The notes: generated from the letters alone by a model not told the origin. A stretch of DNA of 64,000 bases from Haematobacter genomosp. 1 (GCF_002196855.1 NZ_NIPW01000010.1:310001-374000), one strand, 5' to 3'. Numbered from the stretch's first letter, positions 45,488 to 54,980 are shown. Numbers and translations: made by a program.

Positions 45488-46579
45488 ATGGCGAAGATTG
45501 GCGATTCTCCTCTCCCTCCTCATCTGCGGCTCCGGGCGCGCGGGGCCGGCAGCAATGCCAGCGGCAGGTTCGAAGCGGAGCGGAGGGAGGTGTTCCATGA
45601 CGGATGGGACATCCCGGAGGAGGAGCGCCTGCTCCGCACCGAACTGCGGATCGAACGTCCGCGAAGCGCCATCACGCGCAACAAGTCACCCGACGTCGGC
45701 TTCGACCGCTCCATAAATCCCTATCGCGGGTGTGAGCATGGCTGCATCTACTGCTTTGCCCGGCCCACCCATGCCTATCTGAACCTCTCGCCCGGGCTGG
45801 ACTTCGAGACGAAGCTCATCGTGCGCCCCGGCATACATGAGGTGCTGGCGCGGGAGCTGTCTTCGCCGAGATATGCCTGCGCTGTCATCGCCATCGGCAC
45901 CAACACCGACCCCTATCAGCCGGTGGAGGCGAAGGAGCAGGTGATGCGGCGGGTGCTCGAAGTGCTCAGCGAATTCAACCATCCGGTGGCCATCGTCACG
46001 AAAGGCGCGCTGATCGAACGGGATATCGACATTCTCGCTCCCATGGCCGCTTCCGGCCTCGCCGCGGTCGGGGTGTCCGTCACCACGCTGGACCCCGACA
46101 TCGCGCGCAGGATGGAGCCGCGCGCGCCTGCGCCTGCCCGGCGGCTGGCTGCGATCCGCAGGCTGGCGGAGGCCGGCATCCCGGTGCGCGTCATGGCCTC
46201 TCCGATGATCCCGGCGCTCACCGATCATGAGATGGAAGCGATCCTCGAGGCCGGGCGCGACGCGGGTGCGACCACGGCCAGCATGATCCCGCTCCGCCTG
46301 CCGCGGGAAGTGGCCGACCTGTTCCGCGACTGGGCGGAGCGGAGCTTTCCCGACCGTGCCGGCCGGATCATGGGACGCGTGCGGGAGCTGCACGGCGGGC
46401 GCGACTACGATCCGGCCTTCGGCAAGCGGATGCGGGGGGAGGGACCATGGGCCGACCTCATGTCCGCCCGGTTCCGCGTTGCCGTGACGCGTCTCGGCCT
46501 CACGCGGGAGGGGCGGGCGCTCCGCACCGACCTGTTCCGCGTTCCACCGCGCCCGGGCGATCAGCTTTCGCTGTTCTGA
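45488..46579 (+). CDS. PA0069/SplB-like radical SAM protein
   Basis: A 363-residue radical S-adenosylmethionine protein. The [4Fe-4S] motif CEHGCIYC (Cys82, Cys86, Cys89; spacing CxxxCxxC) follows SINPYRG, as in the Rv2578c/PA0069 family related to spore photoproduct lyase. N-terminal RGAGSNASGRFE and later IGTNTDPYQPVE are family features. ATG 45488 is chosen with the promoter in mind; ATG 45458 is in frame but would place the LexA box in the gene. SOS control suggests a DNA-repair or damage-response role, which remains inference. Confidence 0.88.
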   Translation: MAKIGDSPLPPHLRLRARGAGSNASGRFEAERREVFHDGWDIPEEERLLRTELRIERPRSAITRNKSPDVGFDRSINPYRGCEHGCIYCFARPTHAYLNLSPGLDFETKLIVRPGIHEVLARELSSPRYACAVIAIGTNTDPYQPVEAKEQVMRRVLEVLSEFNHPVAIVTKGALIERDIDILAPMAASGLAAVGVSVTTLDPDIARRMEPRAPAPARRLAAIRRLAEAGIPVRVMASPMIPALTDHEMEAILEAGRDAGATTASMIPLRLPREVADLFRDWAERSFPDRAGRIMGRVRELHGGRDYDPAFGKRMRGEGPWADLMSARFRVAVTRLGLTREGRALRTDLFRVPPRPGDQLSLF

Positions 46580-46782
46580 CTGTCAGGGATGGAGGCTTCG
46601 GAACCTGCGAAAACCCGCGCTTTCCACATCACAGATACGCGGGAACCCGCACGGAGCCGCCGCTTCGGCATTGATGGCGGCACAGAGGAAATGGTATTCG
46701 ATCCGCTGCGCGCGAGGTTCCTCCGCGCCGACGGCCCTTTGACGACGCCGTCGCATGTTGCCAGCCAGCAGGAACACCGACG

Positions 46783-48402
46783 ATGTCCATCCGCCTTACC
46801 CGACGCAGCCTCCTTGGCGCCGCCGCGGCCACTGCGCTGATGCCACCCCTGCTCGGTATGTCATCGCGCGGCGCCCGCGCGCAGGAAAACAGCCTCCACC
46901 TCGGGACCGCGCAACCCTTCACCTTCGAAACGCTGATTCAGCGGGCCGAGGCCGCGGCAAAGACCGCCTATCGCTCGCCGTACCGGCCCGCGCCGGAGGT
47001 CACGCAGGAAATCGACTACGAGGCCTGGGGCAAGATCAAGTTCAACACGGACCTCTCGCCCTATGCGCGCGAAGGGTCGGGCGGGGCCTATCCGGTCGTC
47101 TTCTTCCACCTCGGCCAGTATTTCCAGAAGTCGGTGCGGATGCACCTCGTTCAGGACAGCACGGCGCGGGAGGTGATGTATTCGCCCTCCTATTTCGCCA
47201 TGCCGGACGACAGCCCGGCGCGCCGCCTGCCGGAGGATTCGGGTTTCGCGGGCTTCCGGCTTCAGGAATGGTGGGGGGCGGACGACTGGCGGACGCAGGA
47301 TTGGGTGGCTTTCCTGGGTGCCTCCTATTTCCGGGCGATCGGTGCGCTCGGGCAATACGGCTTGTCGGCGCGGGGCGTGGCCATCAACCCGGCGGTCCCG
47401 GATGCGCCGGAAGAATTTCCCGATTTCACCGATTTCTATATCGCGGAATCGCCCGATCCCGAGCAACCCGTGACGGTCTATGCCCTGCTTGACGGGCCGA
47501 GCGTGACCGGTGCCTACCGCTTCACCATGACCCGCGGGCAGGACCGCTCCAAGGGCGTGCTGATGGATATCGAATGCACGCTTTTCCTGCGGGAGGACGT
47601 GAAGCGCCTGGGCCTCATGCCGCTCACCTCCATGTTCTGGTACGCGGAATACGGGCGCGCACGGATGGAGGATTGGCGGCCGGAGGTACATGATTCCGAT
47701 GGTCTTGCCCTCTGGACCGGCGCGGGCGAGCGTATCTGGCGCCCCCTTCGCAACCCGACGGAAACGCGCATATCGGCCTTCGGCGATGATAGTCCGAAGG
47801 GGTTCGGCCTGCTCCAGCGGGACCGGAACTTCGACCATTACCGCGATGGTGTGTTCTACGACCGCCGCCCGAGCCTCTGGGTGGAACCGCTGAAGCCGCT
47901 TGGCAGGGGAAGTGTACAGCTTCTCGAAATCCCTACGGATGACGAGATCCATGACAACATCGGCGCCTTCTGGGTGCCTGAGGAAGCGGCGGTGAAGGGG
48001 AGCCGCTACGACCTGTCATACCGGCTTCACTGGGTGGATCAGGAGCCGTTCCCGGCGACAAACGTGGCGCAGGTGATCTCCACCCGCTATGGGCGCGGCG
48101 GCCAGCCCGGCAAGCCGCGTCCGCAGGGCGTTTACAAGATCGCCATCGAATTCGACAATCCGCCCGTGCTGACCCAGATCCCCTATGGCGTCTTCCCGAC
48201 AATCGAGGTCACGACCAGCCGGGGAGAGATCACCCGCACGCTGGTGGAGCCGGTGCCGGGGGGGAACGTCTGGCGCGCGATATTCGACCTGACCGTGGCC
48301 GGGACCGACATTGTGGAGATGCGCGGTTACATGGCGCTCGACGGAAAGCCCCTGACGGAGACGTGGCTCGCCCAGTTCGCCCCCAACAATCCGGGGGGCT
48401 GA
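46783..48402 (+). CDS. opgG: Osmoregulated periplasmic glucan biosynthesis protein OpgG/OpgD
   Basis: A 539-residue periplasmic protein of normal length needed to make beta-glucans. It has a twin-arginine signal (TRRSLLGAAAATALMPP, cleavage near ARAQ at 31-34), the form seen in OpgD and many alphaproteobacterial OpgG. Domain start FTFETLIQRAEAAAKTAYR and segments FHLGQYFQKSVRMH, YSPSYFAMPD and GLLQRDRNFDHYRD are typical. The partner glycosyltransferase gene opgH, usually adjacent, is absent on both sides. Confidence 0.93.
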   Translation: MSIRLTRRSLLGAAAATALMPPLLGMSSRGARAQENSLHLGTAQPFTFETLIQRAEAAAKTAYRSPYRPAPEVTQEIDYEAWGKIKFNTDLSPYAREGSGGAYPVVFFHLGQYFQKSVRMHLVQDSTAREVMYSPSYFAMPDDSPARRLPEDSGFAGFRLQEWWGADDWRTQDWVAFLGASYFRAIGALGQYGLSARGVAINPAVPDAPEEFPDFTDFYIAESPDPEQPVTVYALLDGPSVTGAYRFTMTRGQDRSKGVLMDIECTLFLREDVKRLGLMPLTSMFWYAEYGRARMEDWRPEVHDSDGLALWTGAGERIWRPLRNPTETRISAFGDDSPKGFGLLQRDRNFDHYRDGVFYDRRPSLWVEPLKPLGRGSVQLLEIPTDDEIHDNIGAFWVPEEAAVKGSRYDLSYRLHWVDQEPFPATNVAQVISTRYGRGGQPGKPRPQGVYKIAIEFDNPPVLTQIPYGVFPTIEVTTSRGEITRTLVEPVPGGNVWRAIFDLTVAGTDIVEMRGYMALDGKPLTETWLAQFAPNNPGG

Positions 48403-48403
48403 G

Positions 48404-48433
48404 AAAAGGGGCGCCCGCTGTTGGGGCGCGCCC
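48404..48433 (-). terminator. terminator after the ATPase zeta gene
   Basis: Minus strand GGGCGC (48433-48428), 13-base loop, GCGCCC (48414-48409), C, then TTTT. The stem begins at the last base of the zeta stop codon. Also serves as a barrier between the convergent opgG and zeta genes. Confidence 0.45.
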
Positions 48434-48750
48434 TATTGCAGATCGTCAAGAACCTCCCGGCGCGCCCGGGTGGTGCATTCGTTGAGCTTGTCGCGTATAT
48501 CCGCCTCCGCCGCACTGCCGGAGAGTTGCTCCACCAGATGCGCGACCACGTCGGCCTGGCCGCCGCTCAGAAGATCGGTACGAACAATTGCGGCGGCGAA
48601 GGCGCTGGCCTCCGGGCCGGTCTTGCCGAGGACATCCGCAGCCCACAGGCCGAGCAGCTTGTTCCGCCGCGCCTCCACCCGGAACTTGAGTTCGGCGTCA
48701 TGCGCGAACTTGGCTTCAAACGCGCGCTCACGGTCGGCAAACATGGTCAT
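48433..48750 (-). CDS. F1-ATPase inhibitor zeta subunit family (DUF1476)
   Basis: A 105-residue protein of the alphaproteobacterial zeta family, which in Paracoccus denitrificans inserts its N-terminus into F1 and blocks ATP hydrolysis. The FADRERAFEAKFAHDAELKFR start and KLLGLWAADVLG segment are characteristic; the rest is a four-helix bundle. ATG 48750 has GAGG eight bases upstream. Divergent from purC, as in many relatives. Confidence 0.9.
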   Translation of the reverse strand: MTMFADRERAFEAKFAHDAELKFRVEARRNKLLGLWAADVLGKTGPEASAFAAAIVRTDLLSGGQADVVAHLVEQLSGSAAEADIRDKLNECTTRARREVLDDLQ

Positions 48751-48910
48751 GACTGCAACCTCCTCGCATCTTGGTTATAGGGCCCACAATACACATATGT
48801 TCGTCACGGCCACGGTCGCAAGTCCGCGACCGGCTTGCGGGAAGGGCCTTATTATCCTATGACGCAGCCAAGGGCGACGGGTGCGACCGCCGCCGGCCGA
48901 CGGAGAATTC

Positions 48911-49675
48911 ATGGCACGGCGCAACAAGATTTACGAAGGCAAGGCAAAGATCCTCTACGAAGGGCCTGAGCCGGGTACCCTGATCCAGTACTTCAAGGAC
49001 GATGCAAAAGCGCAGAACGCGCAAAAATCCACCGTGGTGGAAGGGAAGGGTGTGCTGAACAACCGCCTTTCCGAGTTCTTCATGAACGGCCTCAACGCGA
49101 TTGGCGTTCCCACGCATTTCATTCGCCGGATCAACATGCGTGAGCAACTGATCCGTGCTGTGGAGATGATCCCGCTGGAGGTTGTCGTGCGGAACTTCGC
49201 CGCGGGGGAGATCTCCCAGCGGCTGGGCATTCCGGAGGGAACCGCGCTGCCGCGGCCCATCGTGGAGTTCTACTTCAAGGACGACGCGCTCGGTGACCCG
49301 CTGGTGTCCGAGGAGCATATCATCGCCTTCGGCTGGGCCGCGCAACAGGACCTGGACGATATGGTGGCGCTCGCGCTCCGGGTGAACGACTTCATGTCGG
49401 GCGTGATGATGGGCGTCGGCATCCGGCTGGCCGATTTCAAGATCGAGATCGGACGCATCTGGGATGGCGACTATCAGCGGCTTGTGGTGGCGGATGAGAT
49501 CAGCCCCGACAGCTGCCGTCTTTGGGACATGAAATCTCCCGTCGAGCGGCTGGACAAGGATCCGTTCCGGCGCGAGGCTTCCAACCTCTCCGAAGCCTAT
49601 ACGGAGATCGCGCGGCGTCTCGGCGTCCTTCCGTCCAACGTGACCCATGCGACGAAGCCGACCCTCATCAACTGA
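48911..49675 (+). CDS. purC: Phosphoribosylaminoimidazole-succinocarboxamide synthase
   Basis: A 254-residue SAICAR synthetase of de novo purine synthesis. Motifs [40 protein letters not shown] and [35 protein letters not shown] 48911 preceded by CGGAGA gives the conserved [13 protein letters not shown] start. First of purC-purS-(lipoprotein)-purQ. Confidence 0.97.
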   Translation: MARRNKIYEGKAKILYEGPEPGTLIQYFKDDAKAQNAQKSTVVEGKGVLNNRLSEFFMNGLNAIGVPTHFIRRINMREQLIRAVEMIPLEVVVRNFAAGEISQRLGIPEGTALPRPIVEFYFKDDALGDPLVSEEHIIAFGWAAQQDLDDMVALALRVNDFMSGVMMGVGIRLADFKIEIGRIWDGDYQRLVVADEISPDSCRLWDMKSPVERLDKDPFRREASNLSEAYTEIARRLGVLPSNVTHATKPTLIN

Positions 49676-49772
49676 GGCGGTTTCGGCGTAAGCGGGCTTT
49701 CTTTTCCGCGCTGAACCGCCTAGGAGAGCGGCGAATGCCGGGGGGCCGGCGACTGTCCAGGAGAGCGATCCC

Positions 49773-50012
49773 ATGAAAGCCCGCGTCCACGTCATGTTGA
49801 AAGACGGTGTGCTCGACCCGCAGGGCGAAGCCGTGCGCCACGCGCTCGCGACGCTCGGGTTCGGGGGCGTGGAAGGTGTCCGCCAGGGCAAGGTGATCGA
49901 ACTCGACTTGGCAGAGACGGATCGCGCCGCCGCTGAGAAAGCCGTCCGCGAGATGTGCGAAAAGCTTCTCGCGAATACGGTCATCGAGAAATATACTGTC
50001 GAACTGAGCTGA
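49773..50012 (+). CDS. purS: Phosphoribosylformylglycinamidine synthase subunit PurS
   Basis: A 79-residue PurS, the small subunit bridging PurL and PurQ. KARVHVMLKDGVLDPQGEAVRHALATLGF and the VRQGKVIELDL strand are family hallmarks. It ends three bases before an antisense lipoprotein gene, and purQ resumes 540 bases downstream, so the purSQ pair is split. Confidence 0.96.
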   Translation: MKARVHVMLKDGVLDPQGEAVRHALATLGFGGVEGVRQGKVIELDLAETDRAAAEKAVREMCEKLLANTVIEKYTVELS

Positions 50013-50015
50013 TCA

Positions 50016-50402
50016 CTAGCGGCAGGCCATTGTCACGTTGATCGGGTTTGGCACGAGTTCCTGCGATGCCCCTGTGGCAGCGTCGATGCCAAGCCCGATG
50101 ATGCCGCCTGCAAGGATGTTGCCCGCGAGGGCGGCCCCGCCGCTGCCCGATGTCTTGTGCGTGACATTCACCTCTGTCGGCTCGCATTTTTCTCTGGTGA
50201 GCGAGACGGCGAATTCCGACCGGCGCGGCATCTTGATCGCGCAGGGCGTGCTTGCACAGCTGTAACCATTGCTTGTCTGGACGGTGGCGCCGGGCGGCAG
50301 CGTGATGATCTCGAGCACATCGCTTTTCCCGCGTGTGACGGTGGCGCATCCGCTTATGAGCAATGCAATCGGCAGAAAAAGGGCAACGGAAACCATGTTC
50401 AT
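50016..50402 (-). CDS. Putative lipoprotein between purS and purQ
   Basis: A 128-residue protein with signal MNMVSVALFLPIALLISGC (Cys19 lipobox ISGC) and a mature part with a PEGA-like strand LPPGATVQTSNGYSCASTPC, then a Gly/Ala-rich segment GGAALAGNILAGGIIGLGIDAATG that could associate with membrane. AGGAG precedes ATG 50402. Opposite strand to the pur genes. Function unknown. Confidence 0.8.
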   Translation of the reverse strand: MNMVSVALFLPIALLISGCATVTRGKSDVLEIITLPPGATVQTSNGYSCASTPCAIKMPRRSEFAVSLTREKCEPTEVNVTHKTSGSGGAALAGNILAGGIIGLGIDAATGASQELVPNPINVTMACR

Positions 50403-50552
50403 GAGAAACTCCTGTTTAGTGAGCAGAAGAAATCACCAAGAAGTGAACATTAAGTGAACAAGTCGCGCGGTTTCTCGACCCCCGTTGCCTGAGGAGGCGT
50501 TTGGCGCTACAGCATCGGCCATCCCGCATCGACATCCTTCGAGGAGCCCGCC

Positions 50553-51224
50553 ATGAAGGCCGCCGTCATCGTTTTTCCCGGATCGAACTGTGATCGCGAT
50601 CTTGCCGAAGCGTTCCGCAAGGTGGACGGGATCGAACCCGCGATGGTCTGGCACAAGGAAACCGCGCTTCCGCCCGGGATTGACGTGGTGGGGGTGCCCG
50701 GCGGCTTTTCCTTCGGGGATTATCTGCGCTGCGGGGCGATTGCCGCGCGCTCGCCCATTGTTTCCGCCGTCCGGGAGTTCGCAGAGCGGGGCGGCTACGT
50801 TCTGGGGATTTGCAACGGCTTCCAGGTGCTCACGGAAACCGGCCTGCTGCCGGGTGCGCTGATGCGCAATGCGGGGCTGAAATTCCTGTGCAAGCCCGTT
50901 GATCTGACCGTTGCCACGACTGACAGCGCTTTCACCTCCGGCTGGGAAAAGGGCGCGCGGGTGTCCATCCCGATCGCACATCACGATGGAAACTACATCG
51001 CCGATGCCGCGCTGCTGGACCGGCTGGAGGCGGAGGACCGCATCGCCTTCCGCTACGCCGACAACCCCAATGGCTCGACCGGCGACATCGCAGGCGTTCT
51101 GTCGGAGAACCGCCGTGTCCTCGGCATGATGCCGCATCCCGAGCGCGCCGTGGAAGCGATCCAGGGCGGAACGGACGGGCAGGCGCTGTTCCGGTCGCTC
51201 GCCGGCCTGATGGCGGTGGCCTGA
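50553..51224 (+). CDS. purQ: Phosphoribosylformylglycinamidine synthase subunit PurQ (glutaminase)
   Basis: A 223-residue class I glutamine amidotransferase giving ammonia to PurL. Nucleophile Cys87 in [11 protein letters not shown], His and Glu in [10 protein letters not shown]. Start [17 protein letters not shown] is typical. Purines pathway partner of purS and purC; purL is not in the window. Seventy-five bases separate it from dctB. Confidence 0.97.
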   Translation: MKAAVIVFPGSNCDRDLAEAFRKVDGIEPAMVWHKETALPPGIDVVGVPGGFSFGDYLRCGAIAARSPIVSAVREFAERGGYVLGICNGFQVLTETGLLPGALMRNAGLKFLCKPVDLTVATTDSAFTSGWEKGARVSIPIAHHDGNYIADAALLDRLEAEDRIAFRYADNPNGSTGDIAGVLSENRRVLGMMPHPERAVEAIQGGTDGQALFRSLAGLMAVA

Positions 51225-51299
51225 CGTCATTGGCGGCGGAGCGCCTATCTGCCGCAGGCGTGAGTTGAGCCTGCCCGCGCCTGTGGCTAGAGTGCCGCA

Positions 51300-53060
51300 A
51301 TGACGGCAATAGATGAAATGAGCCTTGCAGAACGTGCGGGTCGCATGCCTTGGGTGATGCGGACCGTCATTGCGCTGTTCGTCGTCGGCGCGGTTGCTGT
51401 TGTCTGGCTCACCAATCACCTGCTGACCGATCGTCTGACCGATACCACCCGCAACCGGGCAGAGCTTCGGCTCGTTCTCTATGCGGGCAACGTGGCGAGC
51501 GAGTTGCAGCGGAATTCCGTGGTTCCGCTGCTGCTGGCGCGCGATCCGGCGTTGATCGGCGCGCTGCAATCGGGCGATTTCTCGGTGACGACGCAGCGGC
51601 TGATGTCTTTCCAGACGGAAATCGGCTCCGCCGCGCTGACGCTGATGGACAATGACGGACGTGTGGTGGCGGCGACGAACCGGAACCTGCTCGGCACCAA
51701 TCATTTCGACGATCCCGCCTTTGCGGAGGCGCAGAAGGCCAAGGAAACCGTGTTCACCGTCGCCGAGACGGAGACGCAGGGCTATCAGTTCAATTTCTCG
51801 CGCGCCGTTCTATCCGACAGCCGTCCCATCGGGGTCGTCTCGGTGAGTGTCGATCTGAGCAAGTATGAGCGGTCCTGGGGCGGCTTCTCCGACGCCGTTT
51901 CGGTGATCGACAGCGAGGGCAAGATCATCCTCTCCACCGAGCCGCGCTGGCGGGGGCTGACAATGGAGGAGGCACTGGCCGTCCGCTCCGCGCCCTCCGC
52001 CATTCAGCGCGCGCTGCAGGCGACGACGGATTGGGCGCAGGCGCCCCCCGATGCCTATCTCCGGGGCGAGGCGGTGATGCGCAATGAGACGCGCATTCCG
52101 TTCCGGGGCTGGAAGCTCGTCTCCTACACCCGCTACGACAGTGTGCGGGAGGGGGTGAACACCATCCTCGCGCTGGAGATCATGGGCTTTGCCATTCTCC
52201 TGGCGCTGATCTTCTACATGTTTTCCCGCAGGGCGTGGTCGCAATCGGCCAGCCTTAAGAAGGAATCGGCAGAGTTGCGCATTCTGAACGCCCGCCTCCA
52301 AAGGGAGATCGCGGAGCGGGAGAAGGTGCAGAAGGATCTCGCGGTGGCGGAACAGACGCTGGCCCAATCCTCGAAACTGGCGGCTCTGGGGGAAATGTCC
52401 GCCGCCGTCAGCCATGAGTTGAACCAGCCGCTCGCCGCCATGAAGACCTATCTCGCCGGCGCGAAGCTTCTTCTGCAACGCAAGCGGCCGGACGAGGCGC
52501 TGTCCTCCTTCCAGCGGATCGACGACCTCATCGAACGGATGGGCGCGATCACCCGGCAGCTCAAGAGTTTTGCGAGAAAAGGCGGAGAAGCCTTTGAGGC
52601 TATTGATTTTCGTTCGTCCGTTTCCACGGCACTTTCCATGATGGAGCCGCAGCTCAAGACCCGTGCCGTCAAGATCACGCGTGGCCTGCCGCGGCAGCCG
52701 GTTATGGTAATGGCGGACCGGATCAGGCTGGAGCAGGTCATCATCAACCTGCTGCGGAACGCGCTGGACGCGACGAAGGACTCCAGCCAGCCGCAGATAG
52801 ACATCCTCCTCTCCGCCGGGGAGACGGCGACCCTGACCGTGCGCGACAACGGCCATGGGATCGAGGACTTGGACAATCTTTTTGAACCTTTCTATACCAC
52901 GAAGAAACCGGGAGACGGGACAGGGCTCGGCCTCGCCATCTCCTCCGGTATCGTGACCGATCTCGGCGGTCGTCTGACGGCGCATAATGCGTCCGGCGGC
53001 GGCGCCGTATTCGAGGTGCAGATCCCGCTCCTCGATCAGCAAGCTGCAGCAGCGGAATAG
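51300..53060 (+). CDS. dctB: Sensor histidine kinase, DctB-like (C4-dicarboxylate sensing)
   Basis: A 586-residue membrane kinase. TM1 about 20-42, a periplasmic double-PAS/dCache-like sensor (about 45-285), TM2 about 290-310, a coiled coil, then dimerisation/phospho-acceptor His372 in SHELNQPLAAMKTYL and an ATP-binding domain with N (VIINLLRNALDA), G1 (DNGHGI) and G2 (GTGLGLAI) boxes. The NQPLAA H-box is typical of DctB. Seven bases from the response regulator. Dicarboxylate ligand is inferred by homology; no dctP/dctA transporter is nearby. Confidence 0.88.
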   Translation: MTAIDEMSLAERAGRMPWVMRTVIALFVVGAVAVVWLTNHLLTDRLTDTTRNRAELRLVLYAGNVASELQRNSVVPLLLARDPALIGALQSGDFSVTTQRLMSFQTEIGSAALTLMDNDGRVVAATNRNLLGTNHFDDPAFAEAQKAKETVFTVAETETQGYQFNFSRAVLSDSRPIGVVSVSVDLSKYERSWGGFSDAVSVIDSEGKIILSTEPRWRGLTMEEALAVRSAPSAIQRALQATTDWAQAPPDAYLRGEAVMRNETRIPFRGWKLVSYTRYDSVREGVNTILALEIMGFAILLALIFYMFSRRAWSQSASLKKESAELRILNARLQREIAEREKVQKDLAVAEQTLAQSSKLAALGEMSAAVSHELNQPLAAMKTYLAGAKLLLQRKRPDEALSSFQRIDDLIERMGAITRQLKSFARKGGEAFEAIDFRSSVSTALSMMEPQLKTRAVKITRGLPRQPVMVMADRIRLEQVIINLLRNALDATKDSSQPQIDILLSAGETATLTVRDNGHGIEDLDNLFEPFYTTKKPGDGTGLGLAISSGIVTDLGGRLTAHNASGGGAVFEVQIPLLDQQAAAAE

Positions 53061-53067
53061 GAGACCC

Positions 53068-54405
53068 ATGGCCCGCACGATGAAGATCGCCATCGTCGAT
53101 GACGAACAGGACATGCGTCAGTCGATCAGCCAATGGCTGGCACTTTCGGGCTTCGATACGGAAACCTACGCCTCCGCGGAGGAGGCGCTCAAGGTCATCG
53201 GGCCGGACTGGCCCGGCGTGGTGGTGTCCGACATTCGCATGCCCGGCATGGATGGCATGGCGTTTCTGAAACGTCTGATGAGCATGGATTCCGGCCTGCC
53301 CGTCATCATGATTACCGGTCATGGCGACGTGCCGATGGCAGTGGAGGCGATGCATGTCGGCGCCTACGACTTCCTTGAGAAGCCGTTCAACCCCGACCGC
53401 ATGACCGAACTGGCAAAGAAGGCCACCCAGACCCGCCGCCTCGCGCTCGACAACCGGACCTTGCGGCGGGAGCTGTCCGACGGCACGACGATGATGAAGA
53501 AGCTCATCGGCGGTTCCCCGGTGATGGACCGGCTGCGGGAGGATATCCTCGATCTGGGGCAGGCGGATGGCCACGTCCTGATCGACGGTGAAACCGGCAC
53601 GGGCAAGACGCTGGTGGCCCACGCGCTCCATGCCGTGGGGCCGCGCGCAGGCAAGAAGTTCGTCTCGCTTTCCTGTGCCGCGCTTGGAGAGGACCAGCTT
53701 TCCCAGCGGCTGTTCGGACCGATGGAGGAGGGCGCGTCCAGCCTTCCAGCGGTGGAGGAGGCGCGGGGCGGCACGCTGGTTCTGGAGGATGTGGAGGCGC
53801 TCAGCCCGGCGGCGCAGGCACGCCTGCTGGAGTTCATCAACGATCAGGGCACGCCCGCCGCGACCCGTATCATCGCCATCGTCAATCAGCATGAGGCCGG
53901 CCGGACGGTGGAGGACGTTCTGCGCTCCGATCTCTACTACCGGCTTGCCGCGCTGAAGATCACTCTGCCGCCGCTCCGCCAGCGGGGGGAGGATATCCTG
54001 ACGCTCTTCACCCGCTATGGCGAGCAATTCTCCGAGGAATACGGTTGCGATGCGCCGCAGGTCACGGCGCAGGAAGCGGCGCAGCTTCTGCAGGCGCCCT
54101 GGCCCGGAAACGTCCGTCAGCTCATCAATATCGCAGAGCGTGCGGTGTTGCAGAACCGGCGCGGCTCCGGCTCCATCGCCTCGCTGCTGATGGCTGACAG
54201 CGACGACAACTCCTCTCCCGCAATGACGACGGAGGGCAAGCCGCTCAAGGAATATGTCGAGGCGTTCGAGCGGATGCTGATCGACAACACCATGCGGCGA
54301 CACAAGGGATCCATCGCCGCGGTGATGGACGAGTTGTGCCTGCCGCGCCGGACGCTGAACGAGAAGATGGCGAAATACGCCCTGTCGCGTACCGATTACC
54401 TGTAA
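53068..54405 (+). CDS. dctD: DctD-like response regulator lacking the sigma-54 GAFTGA loop
   Basis: A 445-residue NtrC-type regulator: receiver (1-120, phospho-acceptor Asp55 in VVVSDIRMPGMDG), AAA+ domain (Walker A GETGTGKT at 174-181; Walker B altered to TLVLEDVE), and a Fis-type helix-turn-helix near the C-terminus (GSIAAVMDELCLPRRTLNEKM). Where sigma-54 activators have GAFTGA, this protein reads FGPMEEGASSLPAVEEA with no such motif. It therefore probably does not activate sigma-54 promoters, as with Rhodobacter capsulatus NtrC. AGGAGA precedes ATG 53068. Confidence 0.88.
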   Translation: MARTMKIAIVDDEQDMRQSISQWLALSGFDTETYASAEEALKVIGPDWPGVVVSDIRMPGMDGMAFLKRLMSMDSGLPVIMITGHGDVPMAVEAMHVGAYDFLEKPFNPDRMTELAKKATQTRRLALDNRTLRRELSDGTTMMKKLIGGSPVMDRLREDILDLGQADGHVLIDGETGTGKTLVAHALHAVGPRAGKKFVSLSCAALGEDQLSQRLFGPMEEGASSLPAVEEARGGTLVLEDVEALSPAAQARLLEFINDQGTPAATRIIAIVNQHEAGRTVEDVLRSDLYYRLAALKITLPPLRQRGEDILTLFTRYGEQFSEEYGCDAPQVTAQEAAQLLQAPWPGNVRQLINIAERAVLQNRRGSGSIASLLMADSDDNSSPAMTTEGKPLKEYVEAFERMLIDNTMRRHKGSIAAVMDELCLPRRTLNEKMAKYALSRTDYL

Positions 54406-54980
54406 CGCAATGATTCGGTCGGCCATGGGCTCACCGTGCGCCCGCCTCCGGCTGGAGGAGCGATCGACGGCGGGGCAAGGGCCGCGCAGCACCGGAGAGA
54501 TCTTTGCGATCCATGCCTGGCGCCCCGTTTCGGGACGCTGGCATCGGCGACCTGCGATGCCTATGTAGCGCATAACCTGCGGGCGGATGAATTTTGGCGT
54601 TGGCAATCGCCGGGATACCCCGTTAGTGTTGCAGTTATCTGGAGTGCGCGGTTTCCGCCCTCCGGGCAAAGATTTCGCCGCGAACGATGCGAAGGCAGGG
54701 CGTCCCGAGTATCCGTTCGTCGGAGGATTTGGCCGAAAGGCCGGAGCAGCGCCTCACGCATCAAGCACGGGGCGCACATTGGGGGCGCGGCAGACCGCGT
54801 CCAGGATTTGAAATGCGATGGACCGAGTCATGAGGAAAGGACAGCCGAGCGTGCAGACCCCGTCTGCCGCCGCCCTTGCCATGACACGCCTCGCCCCAGC
54901 CAGTCACCACCCGGAACCTGTCCGCCCGCCCGTTCGCATGCCGATCGGGCTTTCGGGTTGCCGCGGTGCAACGAGAGATC
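54406..54980 (+). other. 575-base leader/intergenic region before rne
   Basis: No convincing gene on either strand. Given that rne mRNA is controlled through a long 5' leader in several bacteria, this stretch probably contains a distant promoter and a structured untranslated region. The less GC-rich part around 54585-54640 is the best place for a promoter. Short inverted repeats occur (for example GCCGATCGGGC near 54941), but no known Rfam-like structure was recognised. Confidence 0.45.
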
